From Phaeodactylum tricornutum CCAP 1055/1 (Eukaryota; Bacillariophyta; Bacillariophyceae; Surirellales; Neidiaceae), in the NCBI RefSeq assembly GCF_000150955.2, contig NC_011675.1, positions 821,150 through 885,149 on the forward strand: a DNA stretch of 64,000 nucleotides. Direction: 5' to 3'. Below the pieces are notes generated by a model, which saw only the letters and a program-made list of their open reading frames with translations, was not told the DNA's origin and ran no database searches. The stretch's first letter is position 1. Every line of letters begins with the position of its first letter. Position numbers and translations under genes: made by a program. Shown in pieces: positions 18,997-31,400 of this stretch.

Positions 18997-20529
18997 TTAA
19001 TGCCATACGTTTCCAGGAGGTGGTGGGGGTGCGGCCGGGGCAGCCCCCATGGGTTCTAGACCGGCTCCGGTGACACCGCCCATGATAAAACCGTTTTCGG
19101 AATCGTCCCCATCCTCGAGCGACGTACTCCAGGTCGGCGTGGAGGCTGAAATCTTTAGCGTGGAAGACTCGTAGGAGCTGGCGAAATCAGTAGCGCTCTC
19201 GGCACTCCTATCTACAACACCTAAAGTGCCCAAATTGTCAAAGTGTGAATTGCTTGACAAACTTGTCGTACCAATGGCGGATTTCGCGCTCGAGGAAGAC
19301 ATAGGGATTGATTTCACCAATTCGTCCAAGGCAGCGAATCTATCGTGACCGCTTGGGCTGGGTTCGCTCACCATACAGTTGCGTGATGCTGTGTTAGTCG
19401 ACGATGCATCAACTATAGTTAGGTCACCCAAAAGATCGGTGGTGTTGCCAAACAAATCATTTCCATTGCCAGTGCTGTCTGTTCCCATCACATCACTGGT
19501 ATAATCCAGCGACAACAGACCATCGGCGGCTTCCACCGGTCTTGACTGATAATCCAAAGCTGGTAAATCGCTCGAAAAATCCAAGAAATCGGTTTCTTGC
19601 GGACCACCATGCAATGTCGTTATCACTGGTGCCGTCGCATCACCGAGATCCAACAAGTCCAGTGGAGGCATGTGTTTTTGAGCAAATTCGGTTGCTCCGA
19701 ACGCGTTGGTCAATATTGGAGCTACGTAGCCCGTGGAGACAGACTGACGCGTGACGCCATCATCAGTAAATCGGTTCTTTTCGCGCTGCTCCATCTTGAG
19801 CATTTCGTCGAGCCCGTGTGCGGCTCCCACAACCGCCTTACCGTCCCGGGACGTGTAGCCGCTGCCGAACCCGTTGTCGGCCTTGGCTAAATTGCTGCGG
19901 GTCATCATGCTCCGTTCTCGCTCCATACGCTTTTGCAGTGCGTACAAGCGCACATCGTCCGTGACGAACGCGGCCTCCTGACGATTCCCAATCGGTACAA
20001 GGGAATTTGGGTCGGCTTGGGCTTGGCGCTCCCGTGTCAAGACCTGGCGATTCGTCAGCAAGCGCAGGACTTTTTGGGACGCCTCACGTACGGGTCCACC
20101 CTTGTCCACTCCTCCACCTTTGATACGCATGAATATTCCGGCGGCACCGGCCTGTTGCTGTGCCAAGAGTACGGTATTGTAGGATTGCAAAAAGTCGACG
20201 TGTTTGCCGAGAAAGATGGCCTCGGCCAACGATTTTTCGGCACCGAAAATTAAAACGTGATGGACTACCGCCAATGCCTTGTGCAGCGCCAAGGGAGTTT
20301 GCGATGCCGGTTGTGATAGGACTCTGCCTAGAGCTTCGTATATTGCTTCAGCCAAATCGTCGTCGGCGCCAGCCAGGGATGATTCGTGGTAGGTCAAGGA
20401 CGCGAGCTGGTTGAGTTCGAAGCTGGTGATCGTTTGAACGGACTCATCGTACAGTAGGTTGTTGAGTTTCTGGATTGTCTCACTGGTCGCAGACGATTTG
20501 CGGGAAAGGATTGTATTCAAATCGAACAT
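18997..20529 (-). CDS. ENTH/epsin-like clathrin adaptor
   Basis: A 510-aa single-exon product. The first 170 residues look like an ENTH/ANTH membrane-binding helical domain: a long helix with SFELNQLASLTY, a central PLALHKALAVVHHVLIFGAEK (the family's KALxxxxYL helix), and DKGGPVREASQKVLRLLTNRQVLTRER, which matches the conserved DxGxxVRexAxxxxxLLxDxxxLxxER block. The middle is charged, and the C-terminal half is acidic, Ser/Asp-rich and disordered-looking. It has repeated DLLDLGD, DFLDFSSD and DLLGDL motifs that resemble clathrin- or adaptor-binding boxes, and it ends in a proline run before GNVWH. The expected role is cargo or membrane adaptor in endocytic or trans-Golgi clathrin coats; the specific branch is unresolved. 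Confidence 0.8.
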   Translation of the reverse strand: MFDLNTILSRKSSATSETIQKLNNLLYDESVQTITSFELNQLASLTYHESSLAGADDDLAEAIYEALGRVLSQPASQTPLALHKALAVVHHVLIFGAEKSLAEAIFLGKHVDFLQSYNTVLLAQQQAGAAGIFMRIKGGGVDKGGPVREASQKVLRLLTNRQVLTRERQAQADPNSLVPIGNRQEAAFVTDDVRLYALQKRMERERSMMTRSNLAKADNGFGSGYTSRDGKAVVGAAHGLDEMLKMEQREKNRFTDDGVTRQSVSTGYVAPILTNAFGATEFAQKHMPPLDLLDLGDATAPVITTLHGGPQETDFLDFSSDLPALDYQSRPVEAADGLLSLDYTSDVMGTDSTGNGNDLFGNTTDLLGDLTIVDASSTNTASRNCMVSEPSPSGHDRFAALDELVKSIPMSSSSAKSAIGTTSLSSNSHFDNLGTLGVVDRSAESATDFASSYESSTLKISASTPTWSTSLEDGDDSENGFIMGGVTGAGLEPMGAAPAAPPPPPGNVWH

Positions 20530-21170
20530 TGTTTTGTAGGTGACTGGGGTCTCGACGCGTGTGCCCTGGTATCCCCCATGGTGTTTTGTTCTACTGGTGG
20601 GTGATACTCGTTACATGTTCACACCTATTGTTAGTCATCGAAACCTCTCGCTTCCGGCGACCTCCTCAATCATGAATGACCGTGATTCACTCTCACGGAT
20701 GAATGGTCTCAGTATCGTCTGGCCGCGGTATGACTTCCGAAATCACTGGGTGACTACCTATATATATATCCCATATTCAAAGATTTCCCGTGTGCATACC
20801 TATACTGTATACTGTGTGTACCACCTAACAGCAAGGAAAAACTCGACCATGGCGGCGAGGAACGAGGCCTGGCCTGGCCTGGCCTCCTGCGTGGCAAAAA
20901 CTGCCGCTTGTTTTCTAGAGGAGTCAAAAACATGGTACACATTCTACGTAGACAATAAAGCATCCTTCACCCCTATTCAGTAGCTGCGTGTAATCTGTCG
21001 AATTGCTATTGCGTTCTATGTCGCGTACTTGCCTCGACGAGTTCCATTTGCTCTTGCCTATATAGTTGTACTATCGTACTATTGTACTCATTTTGAAGAA
21101 GCGACTATTGTCCACTGTTAACAAGAACTCAACAGTAGTCACTGTCAGATTTCTGGGAATTTCCGTCACC
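20530..21170. other. Divergent intergenic region with small tandem repeat
   Basis: Separates the divergent ENTH and AP2/SNF2-like genes. It contains a short ATATAT run near 20760 and four copies of GGCCT. Open frames on both strands here (for example 20540-20983) have no protein-like pattern. Confidence 0.5.
20866..20885. repeat. GGCCT x4 micro-tandem repeat
   Basis: Four perfect direct copies of a 5-bp unit in an intergenic region. Confidence 0.9.
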
Positions 21171-24100
21171 ATGCAAGTTGGAGGCAAACAACTTCCCAGC
21201 ACGACGAGTGCGGGTAAGCAATTACCACTGCCCGTTTCGTCGGGGGCGGCGTCGCCGTCTTCGACCGATCCGGCAGCGGCCGTCGTCCCGTCCAACGAAA
21301 CGCAATCCTCCAGTGCGGTGTCTTTTACACCATCTTGGCGAGCACGCGATATGGCGGCGCGTCTGCTGACCTACCGCAAGAGTCTCGTTGAGTCGCACAT
21401 GAATACGACGGACCACGAAATGCCCATGTCCACCGACTTTGACGTACGTGCAACGCTGTCCTTCTTACAAGCGCCCAACAACGCTGCCGTGGTCCGACAA
21501 GCCTTTGATCTTGCCGCCACGGCTGTCCTGAACGCCCTCCAAAAACCCATGGAACCGGATGAACCCGCAGAGATTGGCGACATTGTTGGTTTGCCGAAGG
21601 AGTTGCAAGCTCACGAAGCACTCATTCAATTACGCCACCAAGCGTTGGAACGGGCACACAACAATAAGGAATACGCCAAGCGCAAAAGCAGTGTCAAAAT
21701 TGAAAAGAAGGCGATAGCCTCCGTACCTAAAAGGACCAAGGCAAAAATTACTCCGACTACTTCTACGGCCCCAGAAGCTGCCGTTGTCGAGACCAAGGCT
21801 GTTGACTCGATACCGTCAAGCACATTGCCGAAGCATCCGTTGCCTCAAAAGAGTAAGATTGAGACCGAAACTATCGAGGTGCCGGAGCAGACTCCGTCCA
21901 CAAGCAATTCACTCCGCATGTCCACGACAAAACCCGACACAACTACCGTACCGCCGGCGCCCAAAGAGCCCACCACTCCAAAATTTACCCGCAATACGCC
22001 GGCATCTTCCGCTGCCGCTTTGGACTTTCGATTCAATTCCAGCAGGGCAATTTTATGTGCTGCGGGAAACCTTGTCTTTGCCGCCTTGACGCCCGTCCAT
22101 GTGAATGTTGCGAACGACGGTGGCGTTGATGACGAATCGTTGGATATCGTCAATGTCCCGCAAAATCCGAAAAAAGTGTCGGCGGTTGCAGATGACAGCG
22201 AAAACACGACCGCAGCAAATGTATCTACATCATCAACGGACGTAAACATGGGAGCCGTTGTTGTTGAAGCTCGGAAGCTAGGCCAGAGGACCATTTCTGT
22301 CGTAGAAAACGCCACCCGGCGGTCGAAACTGCGGTACGAATACCGGAAGGCCAACGCCCGTCAGGAACATGATGTCGACGAAAGCACTGATACTCAGTAT
22401 TTGGTTATTCCAAATCCTTTCGATTGGGACCCCGAAGACGACGGTGGCTGTACAGATGAAGAATCGCGTTCCGTAGCCTCCGAAGATTTGCCCGTTATTC
22501 CCTATCAACCAATGAAAGGTGCCTTGACAGAAGAATGGAACACGGCTTGCTTACCGCGACTTTTGTCGATCCTCCACCAAGGTGCCGGTCACGCCTTGTA
22601 CCACGATGTTAACTGGTCGTCTCGGTATGGACGAGTTGCCAATCTGTTACGGACTCTAGCGAATGAGGACAACAATTATGGGCCTCACCTTATATTGACA
22701 ACTGAGCCTGAGGTACGCCGTTTCGCTCAAGAGTTTCATGACTTGCATACAAATATTCAACTCGTTACTACACCAGAGACTCGAAAGCTACAAGTATTGG
22801 CTTACCAAGGTGGTACTTCTCAGCGCCGTAGTATGCGCCGGCACTTTTCAAAGGCATCAGGACTGTCCGGAGCACCTCTCCACGTTTTGGTGGCGTCATA
22901 TGCAGATTTCTTAGAAGACTTTTTGCATTTTTGTCAAGTGCCCTTAGAGACTGTGGTTTTGGATGACGGGGCTTCCTGGATGGCGGCCGCTCAAGGTGAT
23001 CAAAATTCAGCCTTGGGGCATGTTTGGACTAGCGGTATTTTCAGTGCCAATGATCATCAGACGGGGTTGGCCGGAACAGCTTTCCGGGGATGGGATTTTC
23101 AAGCTGGCGAGTTTTCCGAAGCGGTACTCAAGGACGCATGGGTCGGCCTAACATCCCGTCATAGAATTTTGGTAGCTGCGAGCCCGTCACCTACCCAGTT
23201 GAGCAAGGCCACTTCAGGCGATGTTATACCAGTATCTGGGTTGATTGACTTTCTGGCACCACACTTTTCAGACGTTGTCCGAGAAGAATGGGATAGGAGT
23301 CGAATAACATCTGATGCTGCTAGTATGGAACACTTTCGCAAGCTAGTGGCACGGTCTACAGTTGTACATCACGCCGGTTCTGCTATAAAAGATATGAAAC
23401 GCCTGGCGCTGCTGTCCCTGACAGGTGAGTTGCCGCCACCCGATCGGTCCTATTTACCCCGAGTCCACGACATCGTGCAAGAGGAAACGTTTGTGTTGGA
23501 CAATAAAATCGCCTTTTCACGGCGCAGTTCATTGGTATGTCTGGGTCCACCCGAAACGTCATGGTTGCGGTTCGAATTGGGAAAGGCCAGCTTCCAAAAT
23601 ATTTTGGAAGCCATGAAAGCATCGAATCACTATGGTCACTTTTGTGAAGAAATTACGACAGCGTCATCCACAACATCTTCAGGTGCCAACGGGCAAGTGG
23701 CGGGCACCATGGCGTTTCGACCAGCTGTTTGTTGTGGTCGGCACTTCGGTTCTGAGCAAGGCTTGCGACAGCATGTGTCTGCCTTGCATGCTCCACCAGG
23801 CACATGGCTATGCCGTACATGTGGAAGTGATTGCATAACAAGCCAAGCCAGGACTCATCACGAACGTTCTTGTGGACAGTCTTCAGCTGGAAGTAGCGGC
23901 GATCAAGCTGGTACGGTCGGAGCAACGCCAACAGTTGGGCAGGGTGGTGTGAAGAGTGGTGTAGGCAAGAAAAAAGCTTCGCGACCAGGTTCTTCTCAGC
24001 AAATCGTAGCGCCCATGGGTGAAAAGGATCCTGACGGTTCTCTCCGTGTTCCGGGGTACCGCGGTGTATGGGTCAGTAAAGAAGGCAAGCATTTCATCAA

Positions 24101-25932
24101 AATTGATGGTCAGCGATTCAAAAGGTCAGAAAACGACAAGGACATAGAGTTTTTTGACAGCATCGATGATGCAGCTAAGAAGCATGACGAGGTTATCCGA
24201 AAGGGAATGAAGTCTCCTAAGGCCGAGTTCAATTTCAAACCGGATGGATCAAAAATTGTGTACGAAGACATAACTCCTGCATCAACGAGTGGGCTTGGAG
24301 GCAGCGCTTCGAACGTTGTACCCGCGCTTTCGGTCATCAACATAAAGGTAAGTGTGCTACTGCTGCTCTGTCTGTTTCAATTACTACTTCGACTGATCAA
24401 ATTTGTTTGGCTCGGGAACAGGATCTCCCTCCTGACGTAAAACCTTTGCTCCGCGATCCACGGCAAACGTCACGAACTGGAGGAAACTCAAAGCGACACA
24501 TCTATGCCTACCGCGGAGTTTGTAGACAGGCCAGGAAGGGCCATGATCGATGGCAAAGTCAAATTTCTTTCATGGGAGTTAATCATTATCTGGGTACATT
24601 TGATTCGGAATGGGACGCCGCAGCTATATATGGTAAGTAGTCAAAAGTTCTACTAGTTTGTTGAGGAGAAGAGTAACTATTTTCGACCAGCTTACATGTT
24701 ACTTTCAAATTTATAGCGTGGGCACATCTTATTCTTTATGGCGAAGAGGCTACAAGGGCAGCCCAAAAGGAGGGCGAAGAGGCCGCGGCTGCCTATGAGC
24801 AGGAGAAGCGGGATATTGCCAGCGGTAAGATTCCCGAACCGACTCCCAAGCCTGAGAAAAAAAAGAAGCCTGTTACTAAAAAACTGAAGACGAAGGAGGA
24901 ACAGAAGAACAATGATGCTACAAAAACGCAGGTCGCAAATGGCAGAAAGGTAGGAGACGTATCGAAGAAAGTGCCCGTTGCTGCGCTTTCGCCCGAAAAG
25001 GCGAAAAAACAATCTACAAAAAAGACGTCGGACGCGCCAAAAAAGCGAAAACGAGCAGCCAAGGAAAAGACCGCAGAGAAGAAGTTCAAAGCTTCGCCCA
25101 GGTACGAAAAGGAAGCGATAGGGACCACCGTTGCTAAAGGGGTTAGCAAAGTAAGTGATCGCTGCGCAGATTAAATTGTCAACTATTTTTTTTCTTATAA
25201 TTCTCATCGCTTGCCGTGGTTCCATTGCAGGCTCCGATCCTCTCATACCGAGAAATCTATGCTGGTATGAAAGATGCCGAGCTCACTAAGCTCACTGCTC
25301 ATAACTTGACCGCAGCCATTGATGTAGGCTATTGGGTCGCTGACACCCAGGTCAGCCATTCGGCCGTAGACCCGATTCTGCGACCCTGTATTCCTGCGTT
25401 CTCCACTCTTGGCATGGCATGTATCGGCGGAGCAATGCTTTATGGTCTCTCTCCGAGCGTGTTTGAATGGAATTTGGAAGCCTTTATTGAGAACAGCAAA
25501 CCTGGGTCCGAACAAGACACGATGACTGCTATTCAAATGCTTGCTGTCGAATACGACGAGGATGGTGTGAACGAGAAGTTCCGCAGCGCTATGCAAGGGA
25601 CTATGTGTGTTCTCGGTAGCGCAAGCAAGACTACGCAGCGAGCATACAAGGCACTTGGGTTTGGAGCAGTGCCATTTGGGGGAAGTGTAGGAAGGCTTGA
25701 TTGCCATGTGGGGGGTATGCCAGGATCGTGTACAGAGAATGCTGCCTGTATCACTTTTGCAACAAATAACAATTCTTCTTTTCAGTTCTCCTGCTTATCA
25801 AACGAAGACATCGTTACCCATAATGGGAAGAGACTTTTGATTGACATGGGGTCGCTTCCGCTGCAGCACAACGATGTCTGTTCGGTGGGCGCTCGAGTTT
25901 TTGCCTTTATCTGTCCTGATCACAAAGGATAA
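21171..25932 (+). CDS. Large regulator: dead SNF2-like lobe + zinc fingers + two AP2-like domains + FHA-like tail
   Basis: Exons 21171-24347, 24422-24632, 24717-25150 and 25231-25932 (introns of 74, 84 and 80 nt, phases agree) give 1507 aa. After a low-complexity N-terminus, residues about 450-710 follow the first lobe of an SNF2/INO80-type ATPase: YGPHLILTTEPEVRRFAQEF, LHVLVASYADFLED, ETVVLDDGASW, RHRILVAASPSPTQL and DFLAPHFSDVV. Walker A is replaced by WSSRY and DEAH by DDGA, and no second lobe is visible, so ATP hydrolysis is not expected. Two C2H2/C2HC-like fingers follow (about 853-900). An AP2-like domain lies at about 961-1015 (GYRGVWVSKEGKHFIKIDG) and a better AP2 at about 1085-1145, rebuilt by splicing across exons 2 and 3. 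A Lys-rich nuclear region comes next. The last 50 residues resemble FHA (NGKRLLIDMGSLPLQHNDV). A chromatin or transcription regulator is inferred. Confidence 0.8.
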
Positions 25933-26170
25933 TCCTTCGTAGTTGAAAATAAGCACAGATTCGAAAGCTCAGAATGAGTTGTTAAAAATCGAAGTTATTC
26001 CTTACTTGAAATAGCAATTTCAGCTTTCACACAAATTAGGTAGATTTGTGCTGAACCCAATTTCGGGCGTGAATTCGTCGGGACAAGAGTCTTCTTTTTT
26101 TATCAAGCAAACTGGCAAGAAAAGTAACTGTAAGTCTGATTATATGTTTCGTGTAGCTATGCGAGTGCTT

Positions 26171-27978
26171 TCATCGCACTGTTGGTCTAGCTCGGTGTTC
26201 TTTGTCTCCCCATGATTTTGGTGTGATTCCACTCTTTTTCATGTAGACTTCAAAGGCCGATCTGTCAGTTTCACTAATCGTCAAAGGATCGTAATCCAAA
26301 ATCTCGTCCGGAAAGTACTCCTTGGCTACGATTTGTCCACGACCGCGCTCCTTTGGGTCTTCAACGAGGCAATCGTACGCCCGAGCGAAACCTCTCCGAA
26401 TTCCTTCAAAGATTGCCTCACGGCCGGTTTCTAGTCGGACAACTTCCGGTGATCCAGGAGGTAGCGCAACGCCGAGTAAGTGTGGGTTAGAAGTATCCTT
26501 GAAATCTTGTTTACTATATGCTGCTTCGTTAACCTCAATCACTTGTTCAGCATACAACTTCTTATGAAGTTGCTGGGAAAGTCGCTGAAACATGTGGGGA
26601 AGTCTGTTCTTGCGTAAAAGAAACCGTCGAAAAATCATGCGTTCAAAAATACCACCCTTTCCAGTCACATCAGTACCGTCTGGGCGCGACCGTAAGACTA
26701 CGACATGTGTCGCGCCGGCCGCAACGGCCGATCGATAGGGGAGCGGTTCGTAAATCAAAGCGTCCGCCAACGGTTCGAGGTAGTCTTCCATCCGTCCATT
26801 ACCAAGCATCAATTTGGGAGTTTTCCCCCGTTGAGAAGTAGACCGCATATCCAGGTTCATGACAGGCCCAGCAATGCCCGGTAATAGGCAGGACGCATGC
26901 ATGCAATCTGTCAATTCATTCAAATTTTCGAAACCACCGTTTTCATAGCTTAGGACAATCGATCGCTGACTCTTGAGGCCGGAGGTTACCACATTCAAAG
27001 GTTGGAGCGTTTGCTGTTCCAAAAATTTGTCCCAATCCAATGGTTTGGTATCCTTGACGGTCGTTTTGAGCAAGTATTTGAGGTTTAAGACGGGTTTGCC
27101 GTCGGGGCGTGTTATTACATCCCGGTACAACCGCGGATCCAGCAAACCGAGCCCTTTAGTGCCCGAAACAAGCGACTACTATCAATAAAATTCTTGCCTG
27201 CCGTCGTTAGCTGATCGTAGTAGACTTCTGGTCCGAACCAGGGCAACTGTCCCGTAATAAAGTACGCGGAGGTGATGCTCCCTGCCGACGAGCCGTAGAT
27301 TACGTCGAATACGGACGTCAAATTCAAGTGATGGAGGGCACAAATCATCCCGGCCGTCACGCAGCCACGCATTCCTCCACCTTCGACAGCCAAGGCGAGT
27401 TTACAACCATCTTTGTGCTGTCCCAAGGCTGTACCCCGCCGCTGGCGCTCGTGTACGAGTTGAGCGACGGGATGAACATATTCCGGACGTGAGGGGTCCC
27501 CTATGATTTGGGTATCGCCGCTCACGTTCAGTGACCGAATCAGCCAATCATAATCGATGGTACCCTTTTCATCCTTGCGGAACCGACGTTGATCATCTTT
27601 CCAGTAGTTGTCCAAGTCCATCTGTGTGGTGATGTTGTAAATGGTTCGGGCTTTTTTTTCGGTCCGGGCGATATTGCGAATAGCGCGGCCATCTTTCCTA
27701 GCCGTACCAATACCCAATTTGGAAAGAAAGCGAAATCTTTTCGTTGAAGGCGACGAGGGCGTTTCTTCGGGAATCTGTGGTAGAACGTAAAGAGGTGCCT
27801 GGTAGGAACGATGAAGATTCACCTTTACGAATCCGGTTGAAGGAAAAGTCGACCGTATCGGTCGCGTCGATGCAAAGGCCACGGCTAGTTTCCCCGCGCA
27901 ACTGGCACTACCCCAGCTGCATGCCAATAATACCAGCATCACTAACAGGCACTGTACTTGCAGGGTGTGGATCGCCAT
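26171..27978 (-). CDS. Patatin-like phospholipase/lipase with plastid-type leader and apparent 1-nt frameshift
   Basis: Patatin lipases hydrolyse acyl esters of membrane lipids or triacylglycerol with a Ser-Asp dyad. The start at 27978 gives a signal peptide (QCLLVMLVLLACSWGSASC) followed by KLAVAFASTRP, an ASAFAP-like plastid motif. The oxyanion motif VEGGGMRG and nucleophile elbow YGSSAGS are in the first frame. The catalytic Asp is likely in LADALIYEPLPYRSA, in a second frame that begins LLDPRLYRDVI. Near the CCC run at 27152-27154 the reading passes from one frame to the other: the first frame ends shortly after (27115) and the second has no start of its own and stop codons just upstream. 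No intron of usual size fits. One base added in this run would join them, so a sequencing error or recent indel is likely. The product would be about 600 aa. Confidence 0.8.
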
Positions 27979-28422
27979 AATGTCGTACACTACGTGTGTT
28001 TGGTTCGATGGACCATTTCGGCACTTGTACTTAGCTTTGCTTGCCAAGATTTTGGTCAAACTGTCACTGTCGTCGGTTTGTGGATAGTGGAGTGTTTTGT
28101 GCGGTGTGCGAGGGATACGTCGATACTCGCAGACATGGGTGCTGTCACCGTTTGAATGTTTAGTCTTTAAATTCTAAGTTTTACGAATTTAAATACCAAA
28201 CTTGCCATCATTCTATTCTCGCGGTCGTTTCTGATGGACTCTTAAAGAAATCCAACCTCGTCCAAGCAGAAATCAAGACCAAAGACGAAGAACCCTCAGT
28301 GGCAAAGAATACGAGACGCTCCAACTGTTGGAAAGCGAAGTGCTCATCGGGATCGAGCTACTCGTTGTAATCCGCGACGCATTCACACAACTCTCCTCTC
28401 GCGACCACTTTCCCGCGAAACA
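27979..28422. other. Divergent intergenic region (patatin / MSH4)
   Basis: Head-to-head promoter region. No motif recognised. Confidence 0.45.
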
Positions 28423-31400
28423 ATGGAGTCCCAACCTCACAAGAATCGAAGCAAGCGCAAGAGTAAGAGCAGTACACCATCCGCGAATGGATCTGACCCG
28501 GCACCGTTGGATCTCGCCTCCAAAGTCTCCTTAACCGGGGGGGCTTCCGGAACGGCTCTAGAAGTCTCACTATCACACGATGATGCTGCGTCATTAGCTT
28601 GCAAAAGTCTGGGATCGGGATTGTACGGAACTCGCGCAACGCAAAGCCTTGCCTCCTCCCTCCACCGCAAGCGCCTCTTTCCGTCCGCCCAGGCGTCCTC
28701 ACGATCCCAACGAACGGTACCTGGTTCGGTAGCGAGTCGGAAGTCTTCCCAGTATTCGCAAAAATCCCGATTTTCTCGAGCCTCGGGTACCCCAGCTCAC
28801 CAACGAGCGCGGTATCACGGAATGCAGACGCAGACCAAGGCCACAGCGCACATCGTGTGCGCTGTGGCGGAAAACTTGGCCCGGGAAACCTGCGTTGCTT
28901 CCCTGGACGCCGGCGCACCAACCGTACTACACGCTACGAAACAAGGCAACGGACAAACCTACGCAGAGACCTTGGCGTACTTGGAACTGCTGCAACCGGA
29001 CGAAGTTTTGTTGAACGAAGGTCGCCAAACGTCACAATTGGCCCGGAAAATCCTCGAACTGTACAGTGTCACAACGACTACCGCAAACGCTGACAACGGA
29101 AGTGCCGTCCTACGAGACAAAACCAACGGCCGGAACATTGCTCAGCGACGTCGGCAACGAAATTTATGGAAAACCGGCACAATGGCCAGCATCAACGAAG
29201 ACAAGCACTACAATCAAAGCAGCGTTGAAGAGAGCGACGAATACGGCGACAGCGTAAGACATACACGAAAGCAGGTCATGGTCAAGTTTATTTCGCGTGT
29301 CTGCTTTGATCAAACAAAGGGAGCCGAGCTTTTGCGTGTTGTAGCGCGCGAAGAGACGTACGACGCCAAGCTTGTGGAGGACTACATACTATTGTCATCG
29401 GCCAATGCCGTCTTGCGCTATACACAGCAACATTTGGGAGCATGCTTGACCCGAAACAGCTTAAATTTGCACATTAATGCTGGAGGAAATCATCGCATGG
29501 CTATCGATCGTTCAACTCTCTTACAACTCGAGTTGCTCATGAATGCGAAAACCGGAAAGTTGAAGGATTCGCTGGTGGGTTCCATTGATTGTACCAAAAC
29601 AACAGTAGGAAGTCGGTTGTTGCGCACCAATCTCATGTCGCCACCAACACAAATTGCCACCATTCACGCCCGACAAGAACTTGTTGACACGTTCCTTGGC
29701 AATGAAGCTTTCTTTTACGATGTGATGGAGCATTTGATGAATTTGCCAGATGTCGACCGAATGTTGAACCATATTGCCCTGGTACCGCGCCTCGATTGTA
29801 AAGACATGGGCATGGATGGCCATCAACGACAGCGTCCCGCCGTTTCTCAGCGGTTAGCAAGCAAGGGAATCTCTGCATTGGTGGCTATCAAATCGACACT
29901 AAAAGCCTTGCCAGCCCTTGTACAGATATTGAAGAATCAGCTCGAAAGCACCACCGGAGCTATGAGGCAAACCGAGAAAGAAATCTCCACCGTACAGCAG
30001 ATCAATTCTCCAAATGATGAGGACGAAAATACTACAATTGTGACAGATAGGTCGAGTCTATTGATCGGTTTGGGTGGTTGTAACTCATCGAGCCTTCATT
30101 CAGCACACACGATAGAGAGTCGGAGATACTCCAGTCATTTGCTACGTGCCATTATCTTTTCATTGAATCAGCCAGCTTTTAACGAAGTCCACAAAGCTAT
30201 TCTGGATGTTTTCACCGAAAGTACCGCTTACACTCGGAACCCTAACGCAATGCGCCATCAAGAATGCTTTGCGCTGAGGTGTGAGTCTGACGGAATGATG
30301 GGAATTCTACGTAAGGCATTCTTGGCTAATGTTGATGATATTTACCGAAAGGCAGACGAATATGCAGAAGTATACGGAATGCAGGTAAAAGTCAAGTACA
30401 CGGCTAGCCGCGGCTACTTTTTGGCAGTACCATCGGATATTGGTACTGATCTCCCACTTGTTTTTACACAGCCCACTCTTTTGGGTCGCCACATACACTG
30501 CACGACAGAGGAGATTGCAAGCTTTAATACAAGAGCCCAAGACAACGTCCAAGATATCTTGCTCATGACACACGATAAAATTCAGGAAGTGCTCAATATT
30601 GGTCGTCAATATTTCGACGCTTTTGCTGCATTGTCTGATGCAATTGCCTTGCTGGACTTGTGTCACGGTTTTGCCGATCACGTCACGCTCAGCGAGTCGC
30701 CTTGGTGCCGACCTGTGCTTTCTGAAAAGGCAATCTGTTCCGAAGAAGGATCTACTGATTCGGAATGTACAATGATGATTCGAAGCGGACGATACGCTAT
30801 CGCGATAGAGGGCCATGGTTTAGAATCAGCAGATGGTTCAAGCGGATATATTCCGAACGATACGTTTGCCTCAGACGCAAAGCCATTTACGCTGATAACT
30901 GGCATCAATGGCAGCGGAAAGAGTACATATCTCAAACAGATCGCAATCTGCACTGTTCTAGCGCACTGTGGTAGCTATGTTCCTGCCGAACAAGCGTGTA
31001 TTCCAATCCGGGATCTAATATGTTCTCGCATCGGCAACACAGACGACCAAGAGCACAATATCTCAACTTTCATGTTGGAAATGAAAGAGACTGCCTTTAT
31101 TTGCAATCATGCTACCGAAAGATCCCTCATTCTTATTGATGAGCTCGGGCGTGCCACTAGCAACGAAGATGGCGTTGCCATCGCTTGGTCAATTGCTGAA
31201 TATCTGTTAAAGAAAGGAGCGATGACTTTTTTTGCCACTCATTACCCTCAACTCTGTCGCCTGGGAGATGTCTATTTGAAAGTACAGAATGTCCATTTGG
31301 AGGCATCAGTGAGCAACGGTGAAAGATCGCAGATCTATTACACCCATCGGGTTGTGTCTGGAACTTGTGCCGTCTCAACAGATTACGGGGTTGAGCTGGC

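Noticed and set aside
20540-20983. 147-codon open frame in the ENTH/AP2 divergent region
   Set aside because: Spans a TATA-like repeat and the GGCCT tandem; composition is not protein-like and it overlaps the likely promoter.
24692-25246. Antisense open frame of 184 codons, hydrophobic and Phe/Leu-rich
   Set aside because: It is the reverse complement of the Lys/Glu-rich exon of the AP2-type gene; antisense of AAG/GAA codons always looks hydrophobic.
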